From Saccoglossus kowalevskii (taxonomy: Eukaryota; Hemichordata; Enteropneusta; Harrimaniidae), in assembly GCF_000003605.2 (NCBI RefSeq), contig NW_003155245.1:1-33044 (forward strand): a DNA stretch of 33,044 nt, in the 5' to 3' direction. Shown here one piece after another: positions 1 through 11,204 of this stretch. A program made the translations under genes and the position numbers. The notes under the pieces were generated by a model. That model did not search any database, was not told the origin of the DNA, and worked only from the letters and a program-made list of their open reading frames with translations. Each line of letters opens with the position of its first letter. The stretch's first letter is position 1.

Positions 1-690
1 AAGTGTCCCCATGTCTTCAAAAGTGTCTTTTAATATTTTTAATTTAATAATTTGCATTTATGTCACCATTACTTGTTCATGAATATAACAAATTAATATG
101 ACCTCAAAAGTGTCCCCATGTCTTCAAAAATGTCCCTTAATATTTTTAATTTAATAATTTGCATTTATGTCACCATTACTTGTTCATGAATATAACAAAT
201 TAATATGACCTCAAAAGTGTCCCCATGTCTTCAAAAGTGTCTTTTAATATTTTTAATTTAATAATTTGCATTTATGTCACCATTACTTGTAATGAATATA
301 ACAAATTAATATGACCTCAAAAGTGTCCCCATGTCTTCAAAAACTGTCCCTTAATATATATAATTTAATAATTTGCATTTATGTCACCATTACTTGGTCA
401 TGAATTTAACAAATTAATATGACCTCAAAAGTGTCCCCATGTCTTCAAAAGTGTCCCTTAATATATATAATTTAATAATTTGCATTTATGTTACCATTAC
501 TTGTTCATGAATATAATAAATTAATATGACTTCAAAAATGTCCCCATGTCTTCAAAAGTGTTCTTTAATAGTTTTAATTTGATAATTTGCATATATGTCA
601 ACATTACTTGTTCATGAATATAACAAATTAATGTGACTTCAAAAGAGTCACGTAATATTTTTAATTTAATTATTTGCATTTATTTTGCAC
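1..690. repeat. Tandem array, about 107-bp unit, 6+ copies
   Basis: Unit starts marked by AAGTGTCCCCATG (or a close variant) fall near 1, 108, 215, 321, 429 and 536, so the period is 106-108 bp. The last unit decays at about 690. Each unit holds the core TTCAAAAGTGTC (or CTCAAAAGTGTC) twice, about 20 bp apart, followed by an AT-rich filler. The window edge cuts the array, so the full copy number is unknown. The same core occurs inverted at 1029-1063, which suggests that the array is one expanded end of a transposable element rather than an ordinary satellite. Confidence 0.95.
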
Positions 691-1028
691 GCACTAGAAA
701 TACATATATGAACTAATTTTCATCACACTTTCAAATTAGCCTCAGTCACTAAATCTTAACAATCTCTAAACGAAACTTTAATATGTTATAAATATTAAAT
801 TATAAATAATATTAATTGTGTTTAAATTTGTTAAAACTATACTGTAGGTTACATTATACGACCTGTATATATCATTTATTTATAAGTTAATATTTATATA
901 ATAAACTATATATCCTTTCGGTATTTAGTGTCTGCTAGCATTGCTGTCATTTCACTATGCTGACTTACTACATCTTCACATGTGATACACACCGAGCATA
1001 ACCCCCTATCTTACTGCATTTACGCTCT

Positions 1029-1063
1029 GGGACACTTTTGAAGTCAGGGACACTTTTGAAGTC
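1029..1063. repeat. Inverted core motif, two copies
   Basis: GGGACACTTTTGAAGTC occurs at 1029-1045 and again at 1047-1063. It is the reverse complement of the core of the 107-bp array. The paired spacing (18 bp here, about 20 bp in each array unit) is also conserved, as expected for terminal and subterminal repeats of one foldback or MITE-like element whose left end lies at or beyond the window start. No transposase is visible in the interval 691-1028, which is AT-rich. Confidence 0.75.
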
Positions 1064-1694
1064 TTAACACACGAGATACGTAATTTATTTATTTTATTCC
1101 AGCTAAGTAGATTCAGAAAAAAAACACGTGCTGTTATGTTTTCTCCTATCTTAGCCCAAATGTTGCGAATAATAAACAAGTTAAACATTCCAGGTAAATT
1201 AAATGAACGAAGACTTAGAATAGTATTCGAACTTTATTGGACAAGCAAAACATTGCAATCATACTGTTTTATTTCAACATTTTCAAATTATTTTGCACTC
1301 AAATGTTAATTATTTCAGTTCCAATTCTTTAATTGTTTTCAGCAATAAAACAATAGCTACATAACATATTCCGTATGAGAATACAGTTCGATTCCAGCTA
1401 TGAGTAACATAGAAACTAAATTTGTTACATAATAATTGCATGATACATTCTGATTGTCAATATGTTTTGTTATAACATCCAATTTATTTACTTGATTTAG
1501 CACCTTCATATTTCGTCCCCCTTTCACAGGTGACGTGGCATTAACATAATAATTCTCTGCATTGCGGACTAGTCATAATTCCAATAGGAATCAGACAAAC
1601 TACAATTGTTTATTGATAGGGAGAATATGTCAATTTGAAAGGATTTCATAGGTTAAGTTTCTTCATTGTGGGAAGTAGACTCCGCTTATATACT
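1064..1694. other. AT-rich stretch without recognisable features
   Basis: I see no exon, RNA gene or repeat boundary here. A B-box-like GTTCGATTCC at 1386-1395 has no accompanying A box or tRNA fold. Confidence 0.5.
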
Positions 1695-2275
1695 TGGATT
1701 ATTTAAAGTTAAGCCGAATTCGCGGGTATTTCATGTTTTTGGATGTTTTAAAATCGCTATCGCTGGCACAGAGTACCTTCTATAATTGACCTATGACCTC
1801 TACCTACTTGGAGTAACACTATGATAATTTAACAGCAATTCACGAAATATTTATTCACATTTTCGAACTTTTAACTATGGTACTTGTTAATATGATATCT
1901 CAGTTAACAATCCCGATTGAAACAAGGAACATTGCAATCGCTTTTCACAACTTTGTAAACGGTTGGCTGTTGTGACAATCTGCTTATATATAAGGCATTC
2001 TTGATACATTTACTTATTGTTTTCGAAATTTAACTGCGGGTGTGTCATGACAATGACTTAGGTTACAAGCAAATCCGCCAAAAGTGCCTTCCCTTTTACC
2101 AACATTACTTGCTTTTTTCTAACATTTTACAGTCAGTTCATGTAAAAATCTATAGGCTGTTTTCAACTAGCTCTTAATACATTTGTCGACTTTACCACTG
2201 CGCGTTTCTATATGCCAACAACATAGGACATATATACCAATACACCTACCAACTTTGCGATAACTTTGCAAAACT
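1695..2275. repeat. Local direct duplication, copy 1
   Basis: This segment reappears at 2607-3068 in the same orientation, with matching landmarks: the GGATTATTTAAAGTTAAGCC start, GGGTATTTCATGTTTTTGGA, a shared GACAATGACTTAGGTTA block, and a closing CCAACTTTGC block. Copy 1 carries about 120 extra bases (roughly 1855-1975). No long reading frame is shared, so it behaves as a non-coding dispersed repeat. Confidence 0.85.
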
Positions 2276-2606
2276 TTGCAATCTCTTTGAACAACTTTGC
2301 ACGGTGTGTTAACAGCTTAAAACCTAGTATGTGCCGACAGTATCTACAACTTGTTCTTGAAAATTAGAAAGAATTTGAAAACCTTTCCTTAAATAAAATA
2401 GTTACAAAAATTCCACGATTTTCCACTATAAATGATTGCCATCAAAGTAAGGAAGAATGCACGAACGTTGCCATCTATCTTTACTATGTGTGTGATGAAA
2501 AAAAAAATCAACAGCTCATTTACGCAGTGAGTGTCCCATGCAAGTACTAATCACGCCTGATCGCGCTTTACTTTAAACATTTGTCAGTCTCCTAACCACA
2601 CAGCTG

Positions 2607-3068
2607 CATGGATTATTTGAAATTAAGCCGAATTGGCGGGTATTTCATGTTTTTGGATGTTTTATAATCGTTATCGCTGGCACAAAGTACCTTCTATACT
2701 TGACCTATGACCACTACATACCTGGAGTAACACTACAGTAATTTAACAGAAATTCACGAATTTAATAATCTTCTGTAATAATCTGCTTATATATGAGGCA
2801 TTCTCGATACATTTATTTATTGTTTCGAAATTTAACTGCGGGGATGCCATGACAATGACTTAGGTTAAGTATACAAGCAACTTCGCAAAACATTTCCTTT
2901 GGTTTTTCCAACATTGCTTACATTTTACAGTCAGTTCATGTAAACATCTTTAGGCTGCTTTCAACTGGCTTTATATTAAATTTGTCGATTTTACCACTGC
3001 GCATTTCTATATGACAACAACGTAGGTCATACATACCAATACATCTACCAACTTTGCAATAACTTTGC
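2607..3068. repeat. Local direct duplication, copy 2
   Basis: Second copy of the 1695-2275 repeat, about 910 bp downstream and shorter because the middle section is missing. It ends only a few bases before the segmental duplication that begins at about 3082, so this repeat family sits exactly at that breakpoint. Confidence 0.85.
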
Positions 3069-3081
3069 CCAAATGTAATGA

Positions 3082-5726
3082 ACTTTAAGGAACAACTTAA
3101 TCTCGATTGCAATTGGCCCATTAATACCACTGATGATTGGTCAAAATTAACAATCTTTGATTGATTATTAAACAGCCTGGCGTTTCCCAAAAACAGCCTT
3201 GCGTTTTCCAAGTTGACAACTCGGTAGCTTAGAAAACACGATTTTAGTTTCCGATAGACTACTTAAATTGATATTATCATGTCATGTTTCTTACGATAGA
3301 TTTTTTGATTTAATAACCATGTTTGTGATATATTTACTACAAAGATTTTTCCTATACTTGAAATTGTCATTATGTTTTCTAAACTCATACATACAAGTCT
3401 AAAAAATGATGTACTAAATTATTAATTAATACTTTTTATGCACAGTAATAGTTTTTTTTTACAATGCTCATCATACATCAAACAGAAAGTGTGTCATGCC
3501 GATCATTTAGATCATACAATGTCTAAACAACATATATTCTATGTATTATACACCGACTTCCAATGTTGCACTTAATCTGAGCTATATATTGAAAATGAAG
3601 TCAAAATGATCATATGACATTCGATGTACGTGCATATGCTTTCCAAGGCACATGCTGGTACACAATTTTTAAAGACTGTTCCTCAAATGCTGGCTTCGAA
3701 GTCACTACTAAGTTTAAGCCACGAAAAGATAATATTTCTACAGAAATAAGAACGAGAGTTGTTCGTTCAGCGGTACTGTTGGGAAGCAATATGCTGTTGT
3801 TGATGGACTGGAAATTTTAACAGTAAGTTTTAAATGTGTACAAATTGATGCTTAATGTGTGGAGGGCATGAAATTAACAACTATTCTAAATATTTTTTTA
3901 TCACAGGGACGGACTGATAGACAACTGAATGAAATACAAGCTATTCATGTCATAAAGAAGTCAAAAAAATCATACTGAACTTCACTTTGAAAGACACAAA
4001 ATTCACTCTGGAGTGGACTCATGGTCTAAGTGTTTCCTATTATGACTCTACTTACAATGGTAAACTATGCAGTTTGATTGGAAATGTTGATGGGAATCCT
4101 CTTAACAACTTTGAAAAACTTGATGATAGTAATGTGCGAGACGTTGACGAGTTTGCAAAGAGTTAGAAACTAAAAGGCTAAAAGTAAGTACTTGTATTCT
4201 TTTTCACAAATAAGTTGAACAAATTAGAGCATGTTCAACGACTTGAAATACGCCCTAGACGGATATCTGTATATCAATCTACTTTTTTTAGAAAAATCCT
4301 CCTAATTGCTTTTATAAAACAATCTGTTTATTAAAGTTGCTTCACCAGTTGCGAGTTGCTACAACCTGATCAGCTACCTCTACACATGTCTGACCTCATT
4401 TTAGTAATTATTGATTCAATATCTTCAGAAACATCCCTAATTGACGTATAGCTATATTGAATGTATATTATATTGAATTTTCTACCTATTCCGAAGCTAG
4501 AAGAAACTTTGTTCATATACAAAGCAGTAACACAAAGAAAACTAACCTGTCTCACGACGGTCTAATCTCAGTATAGGCATATCGTAATAAAAAAAACTCG
4601 TTCTTGAACCATTTAAATCAAGTCTTTCTCCAGTCAAGAAAACTAAATGTGTTTGGTTTAGATACTTGCAGAACAAGTCCTATTTTATTTTGCTTAAATT
4701 AATGTCAATTTTTAAATGTCAATTCACAACAGGCATCGTGTATGCTTGTGTTACCAATGGAAGCAATTTTGAATTTTTGGAAATTATTTACCGATAATTA
4801 AATAAAGACAAATTGTTCTGCAGTCGAGTACGTCAATGGATGTATTCACTGACTTTGTCTTATGAAAAAGCAAGGGAAAGTATGAACATCACAATACTTA
4901 TGTATGTATATACATATGATAAATTATCATCCTTTTTACAATTTTAAAAGTGTTGAACTAATTGATTTCCATATTTTAATGTTGCAGCTGTGACTGACAT
5001 GTCTTTTGTCAAGAAGATTAGCTGCTCTCATCAGTTGTAGCTTATTAAGACAATCATTTAATGTTGGTGATGGTCATTACACTTTACTTGACACTTTACT
5101 GATTGACTGGATGATGACAGGAAAAACATTGCATGTAAATCGAAACAAACTAACTAACAGTATATACTACATTACAAATGAAATCGGTTCATTGGTACTT
5201 GTTGGTAGTTTAGTAAAATCATGTCACTAGACCAGTATTTTAAAGTTGAACATTTGAATCGTACCATTACACAGAGTAACATTATTTAACAAGCTAGCAA
5301 ACTCTCAATCTCTATGTTGACTTCAATCATAATACTAAGACTGATTCGACATATTCCAAGCGTCGTTAGTAATTGATAAATGAACAGTTTTGTGAATCTT
5401 GTATATTTGAATTGACCATCTGGCAAAATGTCTAATGAAAAATTCAATTGATAAGTTGCGGATTGCAAATCTGTAAAGATTTCTCAATCTACAGACTGCA
5501 ACATTGCATTTAATAGCCCTGGTCATCCCCATCTCATCTTTACTGTTGCCTACTATTTTTAGCATGGTTATATGTTATTGATGTGAATAAATCTATGCAT
5601 CCTCGTACTAAGCCGTAATTTGTTTGAATCCCTACAAATTAATGTTTATAATGAGAAAAATCGAGATTAACCAATTCCATATATGTGATTAGAGTGCGGC
5701 AGTGTTCTAACATTATTTTTGTGGCC
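3082..5726 (+). repeat. Segmental duplication block 1, upstream copy
   Basis: Collinear with 20955-24052 over its whole length, at roughly 85-90 percent identity by eye. It includes introns, the two VWD exons, the short terminal exon and 3' flanking sequence. The shared left edge lies inside the intron that separates the lectin and VWD exons of the intact gene, so this copy has no lectin part. It lacks a (TA)n-bearing insertion of about 176 bp found at 22481 in the other copy. Confidence 0.92.
3612..4997 (+). pseudogene. VWD-domain pseudogene, orphan 3' half of lectin-VWD gene
   Basis: Three pseudo-exons match exons 5-7 of the intact gene: 3612-3822, 3907-4183 and 4988-4997. The first still reads [11 protein letters not shown] but has lost, through a deletion of about 55 bp, both its 3' splice site and the GDPHM motif that opens VWD domains. 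The deletion joins two CATATGAC-like stretches. It also has a frameshift after the RTRVV stretch. The second pseudo-exon has a 1-base and a 9-base deletion, an early in-frame stop, and a TGG-to-TAG change at the conserved domain-closing Trp. The terminal CTGTGACTGA exon after TTGCAG is kept. No signal peptide or lectin exons lie upstream, so it is almost certainly non-functional. Confidence 0.93.
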
Positions 5727-7345
5727 GTATACAAATTTGTGCCTACAAATCTTCCAAGGGGATCTGGATTATAACACGATCTAAATCCAACTTTAATCAT
5801 ATAATCATATAAACGTTCCATTGTATTTAGTGCCCAACTCTTTTGTTAAGTACAACAACAAATATTTCACTTGTGTGATTGGTCAATGATGGAAGCTCTT
5901 CCAATTCTGTGTTTTACTCCCTATCAATTTGGGCCCTGTTTTACTCCGGGGTTTCGTCCAAACGCCACTCTCTTGACTGGAGATCTGTGTTGAAAAGTAA
6001 TCCTTTGTTGTTGCGGTGAACGCAAGACGATGAATGTTTTTTAACATCACTTCACCCAGTAACAATCCATCCTAGACGTGATAATTTCATTTCAATAGTA
6101 AAAATCCGTTGTCAAAACACAAAATAATCACAACCTCATCGAAATCCATTTTCTATTCTTTCCCACAAGCCATATCCAGACCAGACATCAAAACGAGTGA
6201 TCTGGGGTATACTCGTACTCTGACCCATGCCTGTTTGTAATGCTATATGATAAATCATACTAACTATCACGTGAAACCAAATGAAAATCATTCTAAAATA
6301 ATGTAATTATACCCAATTGGTTCTGGATTCATTGACCAGGGAGAAGAAAATGACATTTGCAATAATAATCGTCGAACAGGTCCGGGTTGTGACGTTCGGT
6401 TGACAAAATAGACGATACAAAGAGCTCCACGGACGATACAACAGTACTAATCGGACCCACATTAATGTTAATCAATTTCACTTTGTTGTTGTTTTTTTGT
6501 CTTTTCCGATTTTTAATAATTCGTACATTAATGGTAATAACTCCAAAAATGAAGTATGATATCTTCAATAGAACGTAGCCGTTAAAACTTGCAAAACAAG
6601 TCTGTTTCGGTCGATCATGGGATCATGGAAGGTACTGGATAGATCATCGCTTAAGCAGCATACATTTTTGGGGGGCTAATTTATAAAAAAACGTGCTTCA
6701 GAATGCTAGATCTTGGCCGATCGTATTTTTACAAAAGACCTGTTCATTCAGAACGAATGTACAGCACTCATTTCACCCAACCTTCTGCTTTTCGATCGTT
6801 TTTTTCACTGGGTTTTACAACCGCTTGTTGAATAATTTCCACTTTATTTTTCGAGCGCCTGAACCGAGAAATATCACACATCTTGCACGCATTTTAAATA
6901 CATGGCCGTCACGGTGGCTTCGTTGTTTTTGCAGGAAAACACATCAATATTTTCCTGGTTTCTCTGCTCTCTGCCCTAAGCAGTTAGCATTGCCTGTATC
7001 ATGTAAATGTCTCGATAATCATATCGTTGAAACGATATAGCAGCTCTGGATTCAAACGGAACACAGTCCCGCTCTATCAGTTTGTTGTGGAGGAACAAGA
7101 GGTCATAGTTCAAGCTGCGTTCGCGAACGATACAAAGTGTTATGGATTGGAAGTGTCGTTCAGAATTAAATAATGATTAATACTCGTTGAAACCTCAAAC
7201 TTTAGCATTAAAACAACCATTTCGGCAATTCATGTACCAGTGATCAGTGTTTGGACAAGCGGGCAGTGTTTTTAATAAGCGAAATAGAAAAGAAAGGAAT
7301 GAAACTACAGTGGTTTGTAGTCGGAAATTAAGGGATATCAATATT
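5727..7345. other. Unique non-coding stretch between duplicated blocks
   Basis: There is no clear counterpart in the downstream unit, where the equivalent interval (24053-29510) is longer and unrelated by eye. The region 6650-7150 is somewhat richer in GC and CpG than its surroundings and contains a 115-codon frame (6693-7040). I recognise no domain in that frame and see no splice context, so it is not called a gene. Confidence 0.5.
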
Positions 7346-7465
7346 ATCACATTGCATACCATTAAAATAATGGTTTCACTAACGAGTTTTACTTACATAT
7401 GTCATTAAAAGTGACACACCAAATACATAAATAAATAATTGCTCTCTGTTGTGAAAAAAATAACG

Positions 7466-7473
7466 TGACGTCA
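7466..7473. promoter_or_regulatory. Perfect CRE palindrome TGACGTCA
   Basis: Full CREB/ATF consensus, inside a block conserved in both segmental copies (matching site at 29645-29652). No adjacent gene start is visible, so function is not established. Confidence 0.4.
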
Positions 7474-7556
7474 ACTAAACTAACAATTCAGTGACACAAT
7501 GATTAATCATAAAAAAAACATCGATTAATCCTGTAACAGCGCCACCAAGTGAGTGT

Positions 7557-7633
7557 CTAACTGTAGACTAATTGGAGCGCTGTCTTGACTTTAGCTTTCT
7601 TCTTAAAATCATTGTCGTATTCACTTGATACTG
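7557..7633 (-). other. Candidate minus-strand terminal exon or conserved element
   Basis: On the minus strand an acceptor-like TTTCAG is followed by an open frame reading SSEYDNDFKKKAKVKTALQL and then a few residues to a stop. The 58 bases 7575-7632 are identical to 29753-29810, although the flanks diverge by about 15 percent. The downstream copy keeps the frame, with a conservative Q-to-E change and an earlier stop. It could be a last coding exon or a conserved non-coding element. I do not recognise the peptide, and a + strand frame is also open across part of it. Confidence 0.35.
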
Positions 7634-7805
7634 AAATATGATATAAAATATACCAACATTGGAAAATATTTGTTACGTAATTAGCGCATGGAACATAATC
7701 AATCTTGAAAGCAATGCAATCCAAAAGCCTATGCACAATCAAATATGGTTGCAAGATGTATAAGTGAACTCCATTGTTCATTAACATATCCACTTTTTAG
7801 ATGAT

Positions 7806-8458
7806 ATTTATAATAAACATTTAATTTTCCTATGTACAGTTCATACTGAATAATGGTCCAGTATTTTCCCAAACCGAGATCCTACGCAGATCCAGAAATA
7901 TAAATAAAAAAAACAAAGGTTCAAAAAGCGCTTATTGAATATTGAGGGCGGTATAATTTAAAAATTAAAGGTTTGCGACATATTTGATATTTTAAAGTAA
8001 CATCTTGTATAGCCATCATTTGTTTCACATTTTTAAGACACTCTGTTTCATTTGTAGTAAACATCGTCATTCATGATCATATATTACCTGACTGTGACTA
8101 ACTTACGATTGAAGGAATAATGAAATCAATCGGGGTCGAGATGCATTGCCATGCATACAATTCACGATACATAATGGTGACAAAAATGGTTGATGTTGGA
8201 AGAAATATGAAAGGAGCCTCTTAACAATTGAGAGGCAATTTCAGCAAATATATAAAAATAAGGAATTTAATAAAATTCATAAATGCTGTTCAAGAGATGT
8301 GACGTAATACCACAAATATTGAGATGATTGTGTATTTTAATTAACTTACATGGATAATATTGAAGCATTGGCATATCGATAACACCTTACATTGTCTCCT
8401 TACACGTGATTTCTGGGATGTGTAGAATGAACGTTCACAAGTAGTAGTAACCGATTAT
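7806..8458. other. Segment present only in upstream duplication copy
   Basis: The downstream copy goes directly from its equivalent of 7805 to that of about 8459 (near 29975-29990). I found no clean terminal inverted repeats or target-site duplication, so this may be an insertion here or a deletion in the other copy. It is AT-rich and has no recognisable gene. Confidence 0.55.
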
Positions 8459-8714
8459 AGACTATGTGATGTACAGGAAATCCGATAGGTCAAAAATAAT
8501 ATTTCACTGAATAAACCCAAAACCAAGATGAAGTGTTATGTGAAAGTAACAAATCATACCCATCAAATCTTATAACGTCTTCTTGGAAAACGCCCTCCTC
8601 ACAGTCGAGCAGGTTGGACAGAAAAGACGTGAAAGATCATATATAAGATTGTTCTCATTCATCATGAGGCATTGGGAAATTAGTTTCTATAGATTTCTAT
8701 ATCTTATTTGTGTA

Positions 8715-8925
8715 ACGTGGGGTGTCAGTTGGACACTGAAACCTTAACGAGAATACGTAAGGGCATATTAACCGGTTGTGCACACTGTGTACATTTCATT
8801 ACCAGTGCGAACATGGTGGCACTGTGTTGCTGCCGGGATTTACCGATTGCAAATCGGAGTATTTCGGAATACCATCTGCCTAATAGGCGACGACAGACGC
8901 GTATTAATTTTGTGATATAACTACA
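8715..8925. other. Conserved CpG-bearing segment, upstream copy
   Basis: About 90 percent identical to 30150-30360 by eye. It includes a perfect 51-base run (8832-8882 = 30262-30312) holding two consecutive hairpins, CCGATT-GCA-AATCGG and GTATT-TCGG-AATAC. Both strands stay open for about 60 codons. The + frame contains LDTETLTRI and GCAHCVHFI, and the minus frame contains LLGRWYSEILRFAIGKSR. The + frame is shared by both copies only for its first half, and a small indel shifts it after that. I recognise no family. A decayed exon, a repeat fragment or a structured RNA are all possible. Confidence 0.35.
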
Positions 8926-9759
8926 ACTTCAGAAAAAGACGGATAACAAAAAAGAGGTTTTCTAGTAGATAAGAAAAATGGAGGATGGTATGCCTAAATT
9001 GAAAGACAAGATGACAACCTTCAATGTAAACAGAATCGATGTTACACTAGTGACGGCCACGTAAGATAAGTGATGTAAAACATGCATTTAGATGCAGTAG
9101 TTCTATATTCACAACAATAACACTCCCACTTGTATATGTTGTTTTGACGTTGAATTATATCTGGTTGAGGTGCGTGTGTGGTTAGTCATTTGGACAAGAT
9201 ATTAGCGCATGAGTTATAGATTGTTGTCAGTACTATCACGGGGCAAATGCCACTCGAGGCAAGGTTTTTTTACCTTGCATATTTATTATTTGTATTGCTG
9301 GGTGTACGACACATATGCAACAATTTCTCAACCAATGAACCATTCGAGTTTATTATAATGTTAAGATCAAGTGGATTACAGTGAAAGTTTTTGTTTAGTG
9401 ATCAGATTTAATTTGATGTTATTTTTCCTTGATTTTTTATAACTACACATTTCGGATTTGGAAGTATAATATAATTTGCATATTGCAAATTTAAAATATG
9501 TTAATGATTTGTGATGTGGGCAGACAATTGTGGATAGAAAAGTTGATATGAACTTAAATTTTGCTTTTTAACCATACTTGCAAAGATATTTCTTGGAGGG
9601 TTGGTCATATAATTAACATTTTATCCTGCAATCAACACTTCCCACACTTCCAATTTAAATAACAACGGTTAATCCGAGTCATATCGGTTCATGCAGTCAA
9701 CAGTTGTTCGCACAATATTGTTGCTATAGGAACAGTTCGCAAAAAAGCACATACGCAAG

Positions 9760-10611
9760 TGAAACTCGGGTATTTCGCGCACCAACTCCACCGCGAGATA
9801 TTTCGTTTTACGCACAATGGAGGACGTGGATAACCGGATTTGGGCTCCGGTGCGAATCTCCCAATTTCATAAATATAGTCGTATTCGAATCTCAAGCTAA
9901 CTAATTTGGCGTGGTGAGGAGCATACAGGCATTTATACCGCCTGGGGGAACGAACGACTGACTTGTCAAATAAAAATAAATGTAAGTGTTAAACAAATAA
10001 TTCATTCAATATAAGGATGCCATAACAACAACAGTTTCTGAACGTTACAAAATATGTGCCTCACAGAAAACATGCGGCAATGTCAATCCCACAAAAAGAG
10101 TCCACTCAGATCTGTCCAAGTTTAATCTTCGGCAATCGCCACACCAAACTGCCGAACGACGTAAACATATTATATTCAGTACCTCGTCGCCTCTGCCTCG
10201 CAGGTTTGGCTGCAATACGATCCGCAAAGCGTTCTTGGTACCTTCTGGGTTGTTTTTCTGATTCGTAGGAAATCGAATAAGTGCCTCTAACGGGTGTGCT
10301 ACGTGCATTTACGCCGACTTGGTGCTTTCCGAAACACGTTCGTGTTCACGGTTTCAAAGCAATCCCGCTTTCAGCTCCTGCCATTTTGTCTGTGTCCTGC
10401 ACCTTCTTCTCTTGCGCGCAGAATCGCGTGACATCCCGGGACGCACCAATCAGTGTAGCACGTCTCAACAGGCGTCAATCATGAGACCAAAACTTTTCCA
10501 TGACGTCACAAATACGGGTTACCATAATAAATAATGCACGAGCCCGTAGTAACAAGAAATATAAAGAAAACTACATTGATTTAAAGAAACAGTAAAATTA
10601 CCCTGGTTTCA
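9760..10611. mobile_element. 852-bp non-autonomous DNA transposon with TIRs
   Basis: The ends are inverted: TGAAACTCGGGTATTT at the left and the reverse complement TGAAACCAGGGTAATTT at the right. CAAG flanks both sides (9756-9759 and 10612-10615). The downstream duplication has a single uninterrupted site (GTAAGGCAATG near 31084), so it is an empty-site control for a precise insertion. The interior is richer in GC and CpG than the surroundings and holds no recognisable transposase. The minus-strand frame 10308-10045 (87 codons) matches no family I know. Confidence 0.8.
10441..10508 (-). promoter_or_regulatory. CRE and CCAAT cluster within the transposon
   Basis: A perfect CRE palindrome TGACGTCA (10501-10508) lies about 50 bp from an inverted CCAAT box (ACCAATCA on the + strand near 10447), in a CpG-rich context. 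Reading leftwards on the minus strand, an ATGGCAGGAGC start-like sequence follows at 10384. This looks like a housekeeping-type promoter plus first exon carried inside the element. The reading frame after that ATG is only 12 codons unless spliced. Confidence 0.4.
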
Positions 10612-11204
10612 CAAGGCAATGTTTATAAACATGATGTCTGCATTAAAAAGGGTCCGGAATCGTACCTTTGCCTCGAAAAGAAGTGTCACATTTTCTTTTA
10701 AACAAAAAATGCAATCGTAGACATTAGACCTCAATGAACGTACTATATATAAAACGTACTTCAGTCATTTAAACTAGGCCTGAGATAATAAATACAATTC
10801 TAAATAAAATTGACTTTTCACTCCTGGTTGACATATGTCCGTATTTTCTGAATTGTCATTTTTTGCCGAACATTATGGGTCAAAACATTCATGTAATTGC
10901 ATGGCTCATATCAACTATATCACTGTTACGGAATAACAAAAGTAACATTTTATAATATTATGATTATCAATTCTACTTTGTTTTCATATGATTTCTGGCC
11001 CAGAAAGCTGCGAATAATGTATCCATTTTCTAAAACCTTTACATTATGAAATTGAATAAAATTATTCAGTAAAACATTTATGTCTATCAGATGAGTGAAT
11101 ATATACTTGTTTCATTACATTTAATTTATGCATATTTGTGAAAAGATATGTATGTTATGATGTACTGCCGAGCCTTACACGATATCTGCATACTTCTGTT
11201 TCTA

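Noticed and set aside
1-690. CRISPR array
   Set aside because: The repeats are full-length tandem units without distinct spacers, in an animal genome.
1386-1395. GTTCGATTCC resembling a tRNA B box
   Set aside because: No A box at the right distance and no cloverleaf can be drawn.
6693-7040. 115-codon frame
   Set aside because: No recognised family, skewed residue content (Phe, Cys, Arg), no promoter or exon signals, no counterpart elsewhere in the window.
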